A stretch of DNA of 14,869 bases from assembly GCA_017959525.1 (NCBI GenBank), contig JAGDAL010000076.1, positions 1 through 14,869 of the forward strand, read 5' to 3'. This DNA comes from Lachnospiraceae bacterium (GTDB lineage Bacteria > Bacillota > Clostridia > Lachnospirales > Lachnospiraceae). A program made the position numbers and the translations under genes. This document shows positions 7,604 to 14,349 of the stretch, one piece after another. How positions within the stretch are numbered: the first letter of the stretch is position 1; each line of letters starts with the position of its first letter. The notes under the pieces were generated by a model. That model was given only the letters and a program-made list of their open reading frames with translations. It searched no databases and was not told the DNA's origin.

Positions 7604-7604
7604 C

Positions 7605-8426
7605 ATGGGATATCAAATTGTTTTCAGTGATATCGACGGAACACTATTAAATGGAAAACATCGGATTCTAGATAGCACGATTTATGCAATCGAACAGTTA
7701 GAAAAAAAGGGAATCCCCCTGGTGCCGGTAACGGCCCGTGGACCTTTTTGCGTAGATCCGATTTTCGAACGTTACGGACTTCATTGTCCGATGATCTGCT
7801 ATAGTGGCGCTGCGATTATTGATGCGAAGGGACAAATCGTACAGGCCCTTGGATTATCCAAGCAGGTTGCCGGAGAAGTCATTGATTTTTTGGAAGCGCA
7901 TCCTTGGCCGTGCGTGTGGAATGTCTACACCATGGACCAGTGGATTGTAAAAGACCGGAAGCACCCGCAGGTTGCAATGGAGGAGGCCATCGTTGAGGTG
8001 GATGCAACCGAGGGAACCCTGGATTTGGTGAGAGAAGAGGACGTCATCGGTAAGGTGCTGTGTATGTGTGAGGAGAGAGACACAGACGAAATCGAGGCTG
8101 GGCTTCGGCAGGCATTTCCGAAGCTGTCGATTGTGCGTTCTTCCGACATCCTGATTGAGATTATGGATCGGGGCATCAGCAAGGGACGCGGCATCCGGAC
8201 TTTTTGTGAAAAGCAGGGCATTTCATTAGCAGATACCGTGGGTTTTGGCGATCATTATAATGATGTGGATATGCTAGAGACGGTAGGAATGCCTTTTTTA
8301 ATGGAGAATGCACCCGGGGAGTTGAAGAAGCGGATTAAGAATGTTACTTTAAGTAATGAGGACGGAGGAATTTACGACGGGTTATTCCGTCTGGGGTTAT
8401 TGGAGGAACCGTTCTATCGTGCATAA
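7605..8426 (+). CDS. HAD-superfamily (Cof-type) sugar phosphatase
   Basis: 273 residues, type IIB Cof/YidA-like HAD hydrolase. Motif I is FSDIDGTLL with Asp9 (nucleophile) and Asp11. Motif II is the PVTARGP region (Thr). Motif III is the Lys in ISKGRGI. Motif IV is VGFGDHYNDVDML. All catalytic residues are present. These enzymes dephosphorylate sugar phosphates and other small phosphoesters in the cytoplasm. The ATG at 7605 is preferred to an in-frame ATG at 7569 because motif I should sit within the first ~12 residues, AAGGGGA lies at 7594-7600, and the longer form would overlap the kinase by 35 bases. In this operon it may relieve sugar-phosphate stress or reset an intermediate. The actual substrate is unknown. 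Confidence 0.9.
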   Translation: MGYQIVFSDIDGTLLNGKHRILDSTIYAIEQLEKKGIPLVPVTARGPFCVDPIFERYGLHCPMICYSGAAIIDAKGQIVQALGLSKQVAGEVIDFLEAHPWPCVWNVYTMDQWIVKDRKHPQVAMEEAIVEVDATEGTLDLVREEDVIGKVLCMCEERDTDEIEAGLRQAFPKLSIVRSSDILIEIMDRGISKGRGIRTFCEKQGISLADTVGFGDHYNDVDMLETVGMPFLMENAPGELKKRIKNVTLSNEDGGIYDGLFRLGLLEEPFYRA

Positions 8427-8440
8427 AGGGGGAACTGCAT

Positions 8441-9676
8441 ATGAACAAATACGAACTGGATACTGCAGAAAATCAGGCCTTTGTCAGGGAGATGGGGGAA
8501 CGTTTGCTGTCTTTTGGACACAACTTCCCATCGCCCGGCGGAGGCTCTTATTATTTGGGGGATGACGGAACGCCTTGGAAGGATCGTCCGAGGGAGACCT
8601 GGATTACCAGCCGCATGTGCCATGTGTACAGCATCGGAAGTATGATGGGACATGAAGGAGCCGAAGCCTTAGCAGATGCAGCCTTAAGCGGGTTGCTTGG
8701 CGAGCTCTACGACGAAGAACACGGCGGATGGTATGCGGGACGGACTGCAGATGGCGGCATTCTTCCCACGAAGCAGTGTTATGCTCATGCCTTTGTGATT
8801 TTAGCAGCCACCTCTGCGATTTTAGCGAAGCGACCGCACTCCGAGGAGCTGTTGAAAAAAGCCTTGGAAACCTACGACCGCTACTTCTGGGATGAGAAGA
8901 TTGGACTCTCGGTGGATACCTGGAATACGGAATTTACAGATTGCGATTCCTATCGGGGACTCAATGCCAACATGCATACGGTGGAAGCCTTCTTGGCAGT
9001 GACGGATGCCACCGGCGATGTAAAATATCGGAAGCGGGCCGAGCGGATTATTACCCGGGTCATTGCCTGGGCCAGAAACAACGATTGGCGGATTCCGGAG
9101 CATTTCAATGAGGCTTGGGAACCGCAGCTGGAACAGAACCGCGAGAAGCCGGATGATCCGTTTAAGCCTTACGGTGCGACACCGGGCCACGGCATCGAGT
9201 GGGCCAGACTCATTACCCAGTGGGCAGCAGCTACCTATGGATCGGAGAGCGAATGCGCCAAGGATTACTACCGCATCGCCAAGAAACTCTATGGACGGGC
9301 CATGGAGGATGCGTGGAATGCAGACGGAAATCCGGGCATTTGCTATACCACCGGTTGGGACGGCAAGCCAATCGTACATGACCGGATGCACTGGACCTTA
9401 GCGGAAGCCATCAATACCTCGGCCACCTTGTATCGCGTCACCGAGGAGGAGTGTTACCTGGCGGATTATCGGAAGCTCATGGAATACTTAGATACCTATG
9501 TGCTCGATCACACCCATGGCTCCTGGTATCATCAGCTGAATGAGAAAAATGAACTGCTTGGCACGGTATGGCCGGGCAAGTCCGATCTCTACCATGCCTT
9601 TCAGGCAACGCTGATTCCTTATAGCCCATTGGTGGGATGCTCCATTGCGGCAGTGATTGCAAAGCATCCGAAATAA
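8441..9676 (+). CDS. AGE-family aldose-ketose isomerase, YihS-like
   Basis: 411 residues, an (alpha/alpha)6-barrel protein of the N-acylglucosamine 2-epimerase superfamily. Its segments parallel E. coli YihS (mannose/lyxose-fructose/xylulose and sulfoquinovose isomerase) as I recall it: TWITSRMCHVYS (53-64), YRGLNANMHTVEAFL (171-185), EHFNEAW (220-226), PGHGIEWARL (248-257), GWDGKPIVHDRMHW (305-318) and WPGKSDLYHAFQ (377-388). Putative active-site residues are R58, H61, H179, H250 and H385, the last two at the positions of the two catalytic histidines of YihS. It should interconvert a free aldose and ketose, for example mannose and fructose, supplying the fructokinase upstream. A cellobiose 2-epimerase or GlcNAc 2-epimerase is less likely. 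AAGGGGGAA precedes the start. It is the last gene of the operon, with a terminator 24 bases after the stop. Confidence 0.87.
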   Translation: MNKYELDTAENQAFVREMGERLLSFGHNFPSPGGGSYYLGDDGTPWKDRPRETWITSRMCHVYSIGSMMGHEGAEALADAALSGLLGELYDEEHGGWYAGRTADGGILPTKQCYAHAFVILAATSAILAKRPHSEELLKKALETYDRYFWDEKIGLSVDTWNTEFTDCDSYRGLNANMHTVEAFLAVTDATGDVKYRKRAERIITRVIAWARNNDWRIPEHFNEAWEPQLEQNREKPDDPFKPYGATPGHGIEWARLITQWAAATYGSESECAKDYYRIAKKLYGRAMEDAWNADGNPGICYTTGWDGKPIVHDRMHWTLAEAINTSATLYRVTEEECYLADYRKLMEYLDTYVLDHTHGSWYHQLNEKNELLGTVWPGKSDLYHAFQATLIPYSPLVGCSIAAVIAKHPK

Positions 9677-9699
9677 GAAGTACAGGATGGATAAGACCA

Positions 9700-9728
9700 A
9701 TCGCCACCGCAACTGCGGTGGCGATTTT
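9700..9728 (+). terminator. Rho-independent terminator of the sugar operon
   Basis: A perfect 12-base inverted repeat (9700-9711 and 9714-9725), GC-rich with a very short loop, ends in four T. It closes the ROK-to-isomerase operon. Its right arm reaches the promoter region of the next gene. Confidence 0.9.
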
Positions 9729-9747
9729 GCGCGTTCTGGTGTATAAT
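9719..9747 (+). promoter_or_regulatory. Candidate sigma-A promoter of the second operon
   Basis: A perfect TATAAT at 9742-9747, with TGGCGA (3/6) as -35 at 9719-9724 and a 17-base spacer. The -35 overlaps the terminator stem of the previous operon. A TTTCATGAAA palindrome (9779-9788) lies between the expected transcript start (about 9754) and the ATG at 9808 and could bind a regulator. Confidence 0.6.
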
Positions 9748-9807
9748 CAAAGTTCACGAAGAAAAAGATTACCCGATATTTCATGAAAAATGAAGTGAGG
9801 AAAGAAT

Positions 9808-10728
9808 ATGGGAATTGTAGTAATCGGAGCAGTGTTTGTAGATATCAAGGGCCATCCGCTGATGCAGTATATACCGACCGGACGTAACGTAGGACGTGTC
9901 ATTCAGGTACACGGTGGCGTTGCCCGTAACATCGCAGAGGATATTGCGAATATCGAGTTGCGACCGACGTTTGTCAGCGTGGTAGATGAGAGCGGTATCG
10001 GTGAAGATGTGATTACGAAGCTTCGTAACCACAAGGTGAACGTAGATTATATCCGCAAGGTCAAGGAAGGACTTGGTTCCTGGCTTGCGATTTTTGATAA
10101 TTCCGGAGATGTCATTGCATCCATTTCCAATCGTCCGGACTTAAGTGCCATTGCTGACATCTTAGATGAGCAGGGAGATGAGATCATTCGCGATTGCGAC
10201 AGCATCATCATCGAGTTCGATATGGACAAAGAAATCTTAAAGCGCGTCTTCGCGTTAGCGCAGAAATATAATAAGAAGGTTTACGCTGCCGTATCCAATA
10301 TGACCATTGCGGTAGAGCGTCGTGACCTTCTGAAGCAGACCGCTTGCTTCGTATGTAACCAGCAGGAGGCCGGTATCTTTTTCTCTGATGAGTACGATGA
10401 TAAGACTCCGGAAGAGATGGAGACCATTCTGGTACAGAAGTTGAAGCTGGCTCAGATTCCGATGATGGTTGTGACCATGGGTGACAAGGGTAGTGTTTAT
10501 GCCACCATCGAAGGCGAATCCGGATATGTAGAGGCCAAGAGCGTACAGGTGATTGATACCACCGGTGCAGGAGATGCGTTCTTTGCCGGCGTATCCATGG
10601 GATTGACTTATAACAAATCCTTAGAGGATGCCTGCAGAATCGGAACCCGTTTGGCAGCTTCCGTGATTGCGACCAAAGAGAATGTTTGTCCGCGATTCTT
10701 GCCGGAAGAGTTCGAGATTGAAGTATAA
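9808..10728 (+). CDS. PfkB-family kinase, pseudouridine-kinase-like, substrate unknown
   Basis: 306 residues. PfkB landmarks are the N-terminal GAVFVDIKG (7-15), GRNVGRVIQVHGGVARNIAEDIA (25-47, the substrate loop), the NxxE motif CNQQE (183-187) and the catalytic DTTGAGDAFFAG (250-261) with Asp256. The opening VDIKG-P and GGVARNIAE resemble the pseudouridine/nucleoside kinase branch (PsuK/YeiC) more than fructokinases. No PsuG glycosidase or nucleoside transporter is adjacent, so the substrate is not assigned. It is divergent from the fructokinase in this window. The ribosome binding site is GAGGAAAG (9797-9804). It leads a separate operon, 27 bases before an exported protein gene. Confidence 0.85.
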   Translation: MGIVVIGAVFVDIKGHPLMQYIPTGRNVGRVIQVHGGVARNIAEDIANIELRPTFVSVVDESGIGEDVITKLRNHKVNVDYIRKVKEGLGSWLAIFDNSGDVIASISNRPDLSAIADILDEQGDEIIRDCDSIIIEFDMDKEILKRVFALAQKYNKKVYAAVSNMTIAVERRDLLKQTACFVCNQQEAGIFFSDEYDDKTPEEMETILVQKLKLAQIPMMVVTMGDKGSVYATIEGESGYVEAKSVQVIDTTGAGDAFFAGVSMGLTYNKSLEDACRIGTRLAASVIATKENVCPRFLPEEFEIEV

Positions 10729-10755
10729 GACGATATAGGATGGAGGAGTCCAAGA

Positions 10756-11619
10756 ATGAAGTCTACAGGGGTTAAGGTTTTTACGGGAATACTCACACTT
10801 CTGGTGGTGGGTGGAACCATCGGAGGTATTTTTGCGTATCGCTTTGCAACACCGTGGCTTGGAGCCAAGGAACGTATGGAGGAGCTTCGGGATTCGTCCT
10901 ATACGTTTGAAGCCAATGTGGTGACAGAGGGTGCGACCTTCTTCCCGGAATGCGAGATTACCGGGCAGAAACAGGACCTTCGGATTCACGGAGATGTGAA
11001 GAGTAACGGTGAAATCTTAACGGATATCTATGCGGGTATCGGAGATGTCACCTATGTAAATACCAAGCAGCTGACCACCCGCTTTATGGATGGCCTGAAG
11101 GAGAGCCTGGCGTCCATTCCGTTTGTGGGCCCGATGATTTATTCTGCCATTGAATCCAAAGTGGATACTTCGGATCGCTATATGACCTTGGAACAGGTGC
11201 AGCAGTTAATGGATGTGGTGGATTTTAACAGCATTACCGGCGGTGATGTGGCAACGTCTTTTGATTTGAAGACGAAGACCTATCATGCTTCTTCGGAAAC
11301 GGCCTGGGGAACGTATGATGTTACGCCAATCGATTCTATCGAAGGACTTCCGGAGTCCTATGATGTGGAGTCCGACTTTTTCCGAGTTTCCTTTGCCAAC
11401 GGCAATACCGTAGAGATTGCTGTTCCAAAGGATGCGTCCGTGAAGCGGGATTATCTGGTGGTTCGGACCGCGACCTTGAAGGTATCGGTCGAGATGAAGT
11501 ATGAAATCAAAGCGGATATGCAGCCGCTGTCTTATCCGACGGAGAGTGGTTATTCCGATGAGGATATGGCAACCTTAAGAGAGATTTTTGAAACGTTAAA
11601 AGAACTGAAGGAACAGTAA
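10756..11619 (+). CDS. Single-pass membrane-anchored protein of unknown function
   Basis: 287 residues, not recognised. A short positive N-terminus (MKSTGVK) precedes one strongly hydrophobic segment (about 7-28), followed by an extracytoplasmic domain of about 250 residues. There is no lipobox Cys, so it is an uncleaved anchor or a signal peptide rather than a lipoprotein. The external part alternates short hydrophobic strands with polar turns (for example YTFEANVVTEGATFF, DIYAGIGDVTYVNTKQL, FFRVSFANGNTVEIAVP), suggesting a beta-rich fold. The C-terminus is a charged helix. GGAGGAG (10742-10748) supports the start. It is 27 bases after the PfkB kinase and 9 bases before the acyltransferase, implying co-transcription and a possible envelope role, which is inference. 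Confidence 0.85.
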   Translation: MKSTGVKVFTGILTLLVVGGTIGGIFAYRFATPWLGAKERMEELRDSSYTFEANVVTEGATFFPECEITGQKQDLRIHGDVKSNGEILTDIYAGIGDVTYVNTKQLTTRFMDGLKESLASIPFVGPMIYSAIESKVDTSDRYMTLEQVQQLMDVVDFNSITGGDVATSFDLKTKTYHASSETAWGTYDVTPIDSIEGLPESYDVESDFFRVSFANGNTVEIAVPKDASVKRDYLVVRTATLKVSVEMKYEIKADMQPLSYPTESGYSDEDMATLREIFETLKELKEQ

Positions 11620-11628
11620 GGAATTCAT

Positions 11629-12321
11629 ATGCAAGCAGGTGTACCAATGGAACACAACCGAATGAAGGGATTGGACGGATTGCGGGCAATTGCAATCATC
11701 GGTGTGATTTTGTTCCATTTGTACCCCTACGATGTGGTAGGCGGATACGTGGGTGTCTGCCTATTTTTTGTGCTGTCCGGATTCCTGGTGGGATATCGCA
11801 GCTTCTATGACATGTCCAATATGAAGTTTTCCATGTGGCGATTCTATGGAAAGCGCATCTTACGTATCTATCCGGGCCTGTTTTTCATGGTCTTTGTATC
11901 CTGTGGTGGCTTCTACCTTATTTCTCCGGAGATCCTCGGTGGCAAGCGCCCGGAGATCTTAAGCATTTTTTTAGGCTATAACAACTGGTGGCAGGTGCTG
12001 CGGGATTCGTCCTATTTTGCCAGAATTGCGGGCCAGACCCCATTCTTGCATATCTGGTCCTTGGCCATTGAGTTACAGTTCTACCTGGTATATCCGTTGT
12101 TTTTCTATCTGTTTTTATGGCTGGTAAAAAAGCTTCGCAAGAAGGGTGCCTTTTGGATTCTTGCCATGCTGACCCTGCTGGCGGCTGTATATATGGCCAA
12201 CCGCTATATGTTCGGCGCGGATGTGGGACGGCTGTATTACGGCACGGATACCAGAATCTTTTCCTTCCTTTTGGGTGTGTGTGGTGGCTATTTTAAGATT
12301 AGTACCAAACAGGATGGGTAA
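11629..12321 (+). CDS. N-terminal fragment of the acyltransferase (up to the TAA)
   Basis: 230 residues before the stop. It holds the start of the acyltransferase_3 domain: GLDGLRAIAIIGVILFHL (14-31, with R19 and the conserved His30), FFVLSGFLVGYR, the basic KRILRIYPGLFF and HIWSLAIELQFYLVYPLF. About six to seven membrane segments are present. The last ones, carrying the family's LWHYPIVF motif, are lost. As a separate product it is unlikely to be functional. Confidence 0.7.
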   Translation: MQAGVPMEHNRMKGLDGLRAIAIIGVILFHLYPYDVVGGYVGVCLFFVLSGFLVGYRSFYDMSNMKFSMWRFYGKRILRIYPGLFFMVFVSCGGFYLISPEILGGKRPEILSIFLGYNNWWQVLRDSSYFARIAGQTPFLHIWSLAIELQFYLVYPLFFYLFLWLVKKLRKKGAFWILAMLTLLAAVYMANRYMFGADVGRLYYGTDTRIFSFLLGVCGGYFKISTKQDG

Positions 12322-12354
12322 TTACCGTTCCGTTGGATTTACAACATCTGTTTC

Positions 12355-13431
12355 GTGGTGGCGCTGGGCTTATGTGTGGTGGCCTTCGGATGGATGAACG
12401 GAGAAGCTTCCTGGACCTACATCGGCGGATTGCAGCTGATGTCCCTGTTGTTTTTGGTGATGATCTTAATGACCTCGGATGATCGCTTATCCATCGGCAA
12501 GGTATTGGATGTGGCACCGTTTCGCTGGCTGGGTAGTCGCAGCTACGAAATCTATCTCTGGCATTATCCGATTGTGTTCTATCTGCATTATCGGAAATGG
12601 ATGGAGCGGCCGGAATGTATTGCAGCAGGAATTCTGTTGTCCTTAGTACTGGCAGAGTGGACCCATTGGTGGAGCCGCATTTTTATCAAGCATCAATTTC
12701 CGAAGCTCTTTGGCAAGATTCTCTTTTTCCTATGCAGTGTGGCCATGATTCTGGCCGTGGGTGTCGGAATTGTGGGTGTTGCCCGCGCACCGCGACATGA
12801 GCTATCGGATGTGGAACTGTTGCGTCGGGAGTTGGATGAGAGCCGCCGGGCTGTAGAGGAACAGAATCGGCGACAGAAAAAAGAAGAAGCGGAAGCAGTG
12901 GTGGCAGAGGAAGCGCCGACTTCCGGTTATATTGATGGAGAAGCGGTAGTAGATTTGAACTCCGTCACCATTATTGGAGACTCCGTCTTACTGAGTGCGT
13001 CGGAAGAATTGATGGAACTGATGCCGTCAGCCCGCATCGATGCCAAGGAATCCAGACAGCTGTCGGATGCCATTGAGATTATCCAGCAGATGAAGGACGA
13101 AGGTACCTTGGGAACCACCGTAGTTATTGCGCTTGGAACCAACGGGTACTTCCGGGAAGACAGTGGCCAGGCCCTTGTCAATGCCATTGGAAGCGATCAT
13201 AATATTTATTGGGTGAACGTCTACGGAGAGCATTTGGAGTGGCAGTATCGCACCAACGGAACCATCCGCTCTCTGGCTAGAAACAATCCGAATGTGGAGT
13301 TGATTTCCTGGGTGAAGCTGATTCGTGCCAATCAGGAATGGCTCTACGAAGACGGAATCCATGTAGAGAAGACCGGGCAGGAAGCGTATGCTCGGATGAT
13401 TTATGAGGAACTTGCAGAACATATTAAATAA
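12355..13431 (+). CDS. C-terminal remainder of the acyltransferase with SGNH domain
   Basis: In the same frame after the TAA. The first possible starts (GTG 12355, ATG 12394) have no credible ribosome binding site, so independent translation is doubtful. It holds the last membrane helices including LGSRSYEIYLWHYPIVF, a Glu/Arg-rich linker, and an SGNH domain with block I IGDSV (Ser at full-length position 452), block III ALGTNG and block V DGIHV (Asp 575, His 578). The catalytic residues look intact. Confidence 0.6.
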   Translation: MVALGLCVVAFGWMNGEASWTYIGGLQLMSLLFLVMILMTSDDRLSIGKVLDVAPFRWLGSRSYEIYLWHYPIVFYLHYRKWMERPECIAAGILLSLVLAEWTHWWSRIFIKHQFPKLFGKILFFLCSVAMILAVGVGIVGVARAPRHELSDVELLRRELDESRRAVEEQNRRQKKEEAEAVVAEEAPTSGYIDGEAVVDLNSVTIIGDSVLLSASEELMELMPSARIDAKESRQLSDAIEIIQQMKDEGTLGTTVVIALGTNGYFREDSGQALVNAIGSDHNIYWVNVYGEHLEWQYRTNGTIRSLARNNPNVELISWVKLIRANQEWLYEDGIHVEKTGQEAYARMIYEELAEHIK

Positions 13432-13450
13432 ATTGCTTGCAATTTAATTT
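13431..13450 (+). terminator. Weak hairpin after the acyltransferase, possibly a terminator
   Basis: AATTG (13431-13435) pairs with CAATT (13440-13444) over a CTTG loop, followed by TAATTTT. The stem is short and AT-rich, and it overlaps the -35 of the next promoter, so it is at best a weak terminator. Confidence 0.3.
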
Positions 13451-13464
13451 TACTGTGGTATCAT
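13437..13464 (+). promoter_or_regulatory. Candidate extended -10 promoter of the ZIP transporter gene
   Basis: TTGCAA (13437-13442), a 16-base spacer and TATCAT (13459-13464), preceded by TG at -15/-14 (TGGTATCAT). The predicted start of transcription is about 13471, immediately before the palindrome at 13474-13489. A second perfect TATAAT (13491-13496) just after the palindrome may serve as an alternative -10, in which case the palindrome fills a 17-base spacer. Confidence 0.6.
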
Positions 13465-13473
13465 ATAGCTATA

Positions 13474-13489
13474 GTTAGGGATGCCTAAC
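13474..13489. promoter_or_regulatory. Candidate DtxR/MntR-type metal-regulator operator
   Basis: A perfect palindrome GTTAGG-GATG-CCTAAC. TTAGG/CCTAA half-sites are the hallmark of DtxR/IdeR/SirR-family metal-dependent repressor boxes, and the site lies at the +1 or in the spacer of the ZIP promoter. Metal-dependent repression of a metal importer is the simplest reading. No regulator gene is in the window to confirm it. Confidence 0.55.
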
Positions 13490-13522
13490 ATATAATGAAT
13501 ACAGTAAATGAGGTGATTTATC

Positions 13523-14305
13523 ATGAATATACAAGTTTTACAGGGAATCTTCATTCCGTTTCTAGGAACCTCTCTTGGAGCAGCCATGGTGCTGTTTATG
13601 AGAAAGCAATTGAATCCAATGTTGCAGCGTGCACTCACCGGATTTGCAGCAGGTGTCATGGTGGCAGCATCCATTTGGAGTCTGTTGATTCCGTCTATGA
13701 ATCAGGCCAGCGGTATGGGCAAGCTGTCCTTCATCCCGGCGGTGGTTGGATTCTGGGCAGGTATGTTACTGCTTTTGATTTTGGATCGTACCATTCCTCA
13801 TATGCATATGAACAGTGAGGAAACAGAAGGTATTCATGCCAATATTTCCAAGACCATCATGTTGGTATTGGCAGTGACCTTACATAACATTCCGGAAGGT
13901 ATGGCAGTTGGTATTGTTTACGCCGGCTGGCTCTCCGGTAACGAGAAAATCTCTGCTATGGGAGCCTTGGCTTTAGCGCTTGGTATTGCCATCCAGAACT
14001 TCCCGGAAGGTGCCATCATCTCTATGCCATTGCATGAAAAAGGTGTATCGAAGGGCAAAGCCCTTTTCTATGGTGTTCTCTCCGGTGCGGTAGAGCCGTT
14101 TGGAGCAGTGCTGATGATTGTATTGGCTCCATGGATTGGACCATGGCTTCCATATTTCTTAAGCTTCGCAGCAGGAGCGATGATTTATGTTGTTGTAGAG
14201 GAATTGATTCCGGAGATGTCGGAAGGCAAGCATAGCAACATCGGAACCATTTTGTTTGCAGCAGGATTTACGTTGATGATGACGTTGGATGTTGCATTAG
14301 GATAA
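13523..14305 (+). CDS. ZIP-family divalent metal transporter (GufA/ZupT type)
   Basis: 260 residues, about eight membrane helices, located in the cytoplasmic membrane. It imports divalent metal (zinc, manganese or iron by family). The metal-site signatures are in two helices: HNIPEGMAVG (121-130; H121, N122, E125) and IQNFPEGA (157-164; Q158, N159, E162), with E191 in EPFGA and VVEELIPE (224-231) near the end. A short loop HMHMNSEE...H (93-105) between helices 3 and 4 carries His/Met/Glu as in many ZIP proteins. The length is standard. The start is fixed by GAGGTG (13510-13515). It sits alone under its own promoter with a metal-box-like palindrome, converging on the AraC gene. Metal preference cannot be told from sequence alone. 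Confidence 0.93.
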   Translation: MNIQVLQGIFIPFLGTSLGAAMVLFMRKQLNPMLQRALTGFAAGVMVAASIWSLLIPSMNQASGMGKLSFIPAVVGFWAGMLLLLILDRTIPHMHMNSEETEGIHANISKTIMLVLAVTLHNIPEGMAVGIVYAGWLSGNEKISAMGALALALGIAIQNFPEGAIISMPLHEKGVSKGKALFYGVLSGAVEPFGAVLMIVLAPWIGPWLPYFLSFAAGAMIYVVVEELIPEMSEGKHSNIGTILFAAGFTLMMTLDVALG

Positions 14306-14316
14306 GAATAAGAATG

Positions 14317-14349
14317 AAAAATGAGCTGGTCTTAACTGACCAGCTCATT
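14317..14349 (-). terminator. Convergent hairpin terminator, best for the AraC gene
   Basis: A perfect 12-base inverted repeat (14320-14331 and 14338-14349) with loop 14332-14337. Read on the minus strand it is followed by a T-run (A5 at 14317-14321 on the plus strand), giving a good terminator for the AraC gene. On the plus strand it follows the ZIP stop by 14 bases and lacks an immediate T-run. The right arm is made of the last codons of the AraC gene, and its stop codon (complement of 14332-14334) lies in the loop. Confidence 0.8.

Larger units (their letters stand above)
11629..13431 (+). pseudogene. OafA/OatA-type acyltransferase with SGNH domain, interrupted by in-frame TAA
   Basis: The complete unit would be 600 residues: membrane acyltransferase_3 domain (about 1-385), charged coiled-coil-like linker (about 395-430) and extracellular SGNH esterase-like domain (about 440-600). 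Proteins of this design O-acylate cell-wall or surface glycans (peptidoglycan OatA, lipopolysaccharide OafA). Codon 231 is TAA (12319-12321), while the same frame continues open and family-like without any shift to 13431. No other frame change is seen. Thus either a nonsense mutation (for example CAA to TAA), a sequencing error, or stop read-through. I favour an inactivated or recently decaying gene, because the acyltransferase membrane domain is cut in its middle. AAGGA (11618-11622) supports ATG 11629. Confidence 0.75.

Noticed and set aside
7569-7604. Longer N-terminus for the HAD phosphatase starting at ATG 7569
   Set aside because: It would overlap the kinase by 35 bases, adds 12 residues before a catalytic motif that normally opens the protein, and lacks a better ribosome binding site.
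8822-9391. 189-codon open frame on the minus strand opposite the isomerase
   Set aside because: It mirrors the coding frame of a clearly conserved gene, has no ribosome binding site or family features, and is explained by codon composition.
8441-9676. Firm call of sulfoquinovose isomerase and a sulfoglycolysis operon
   Set aside because: No sulfoglycolytic aldolase or transaldolase, sulfolactaldehyde enzyme, sulfoquinovosidase or sulfonate exporter is in the window, and the kinase has fructokinase-type motifs. Only the general isomerase class is supported.
12355-13431. Independent SGNH/acyltransferase gene starting at GTG 12355
   Set aside because: Same frame as the upstream part, no ribosome binding site, begins in the middle of the membrane domain; better explained as the remainder of one gene broken by a nonsense codon.
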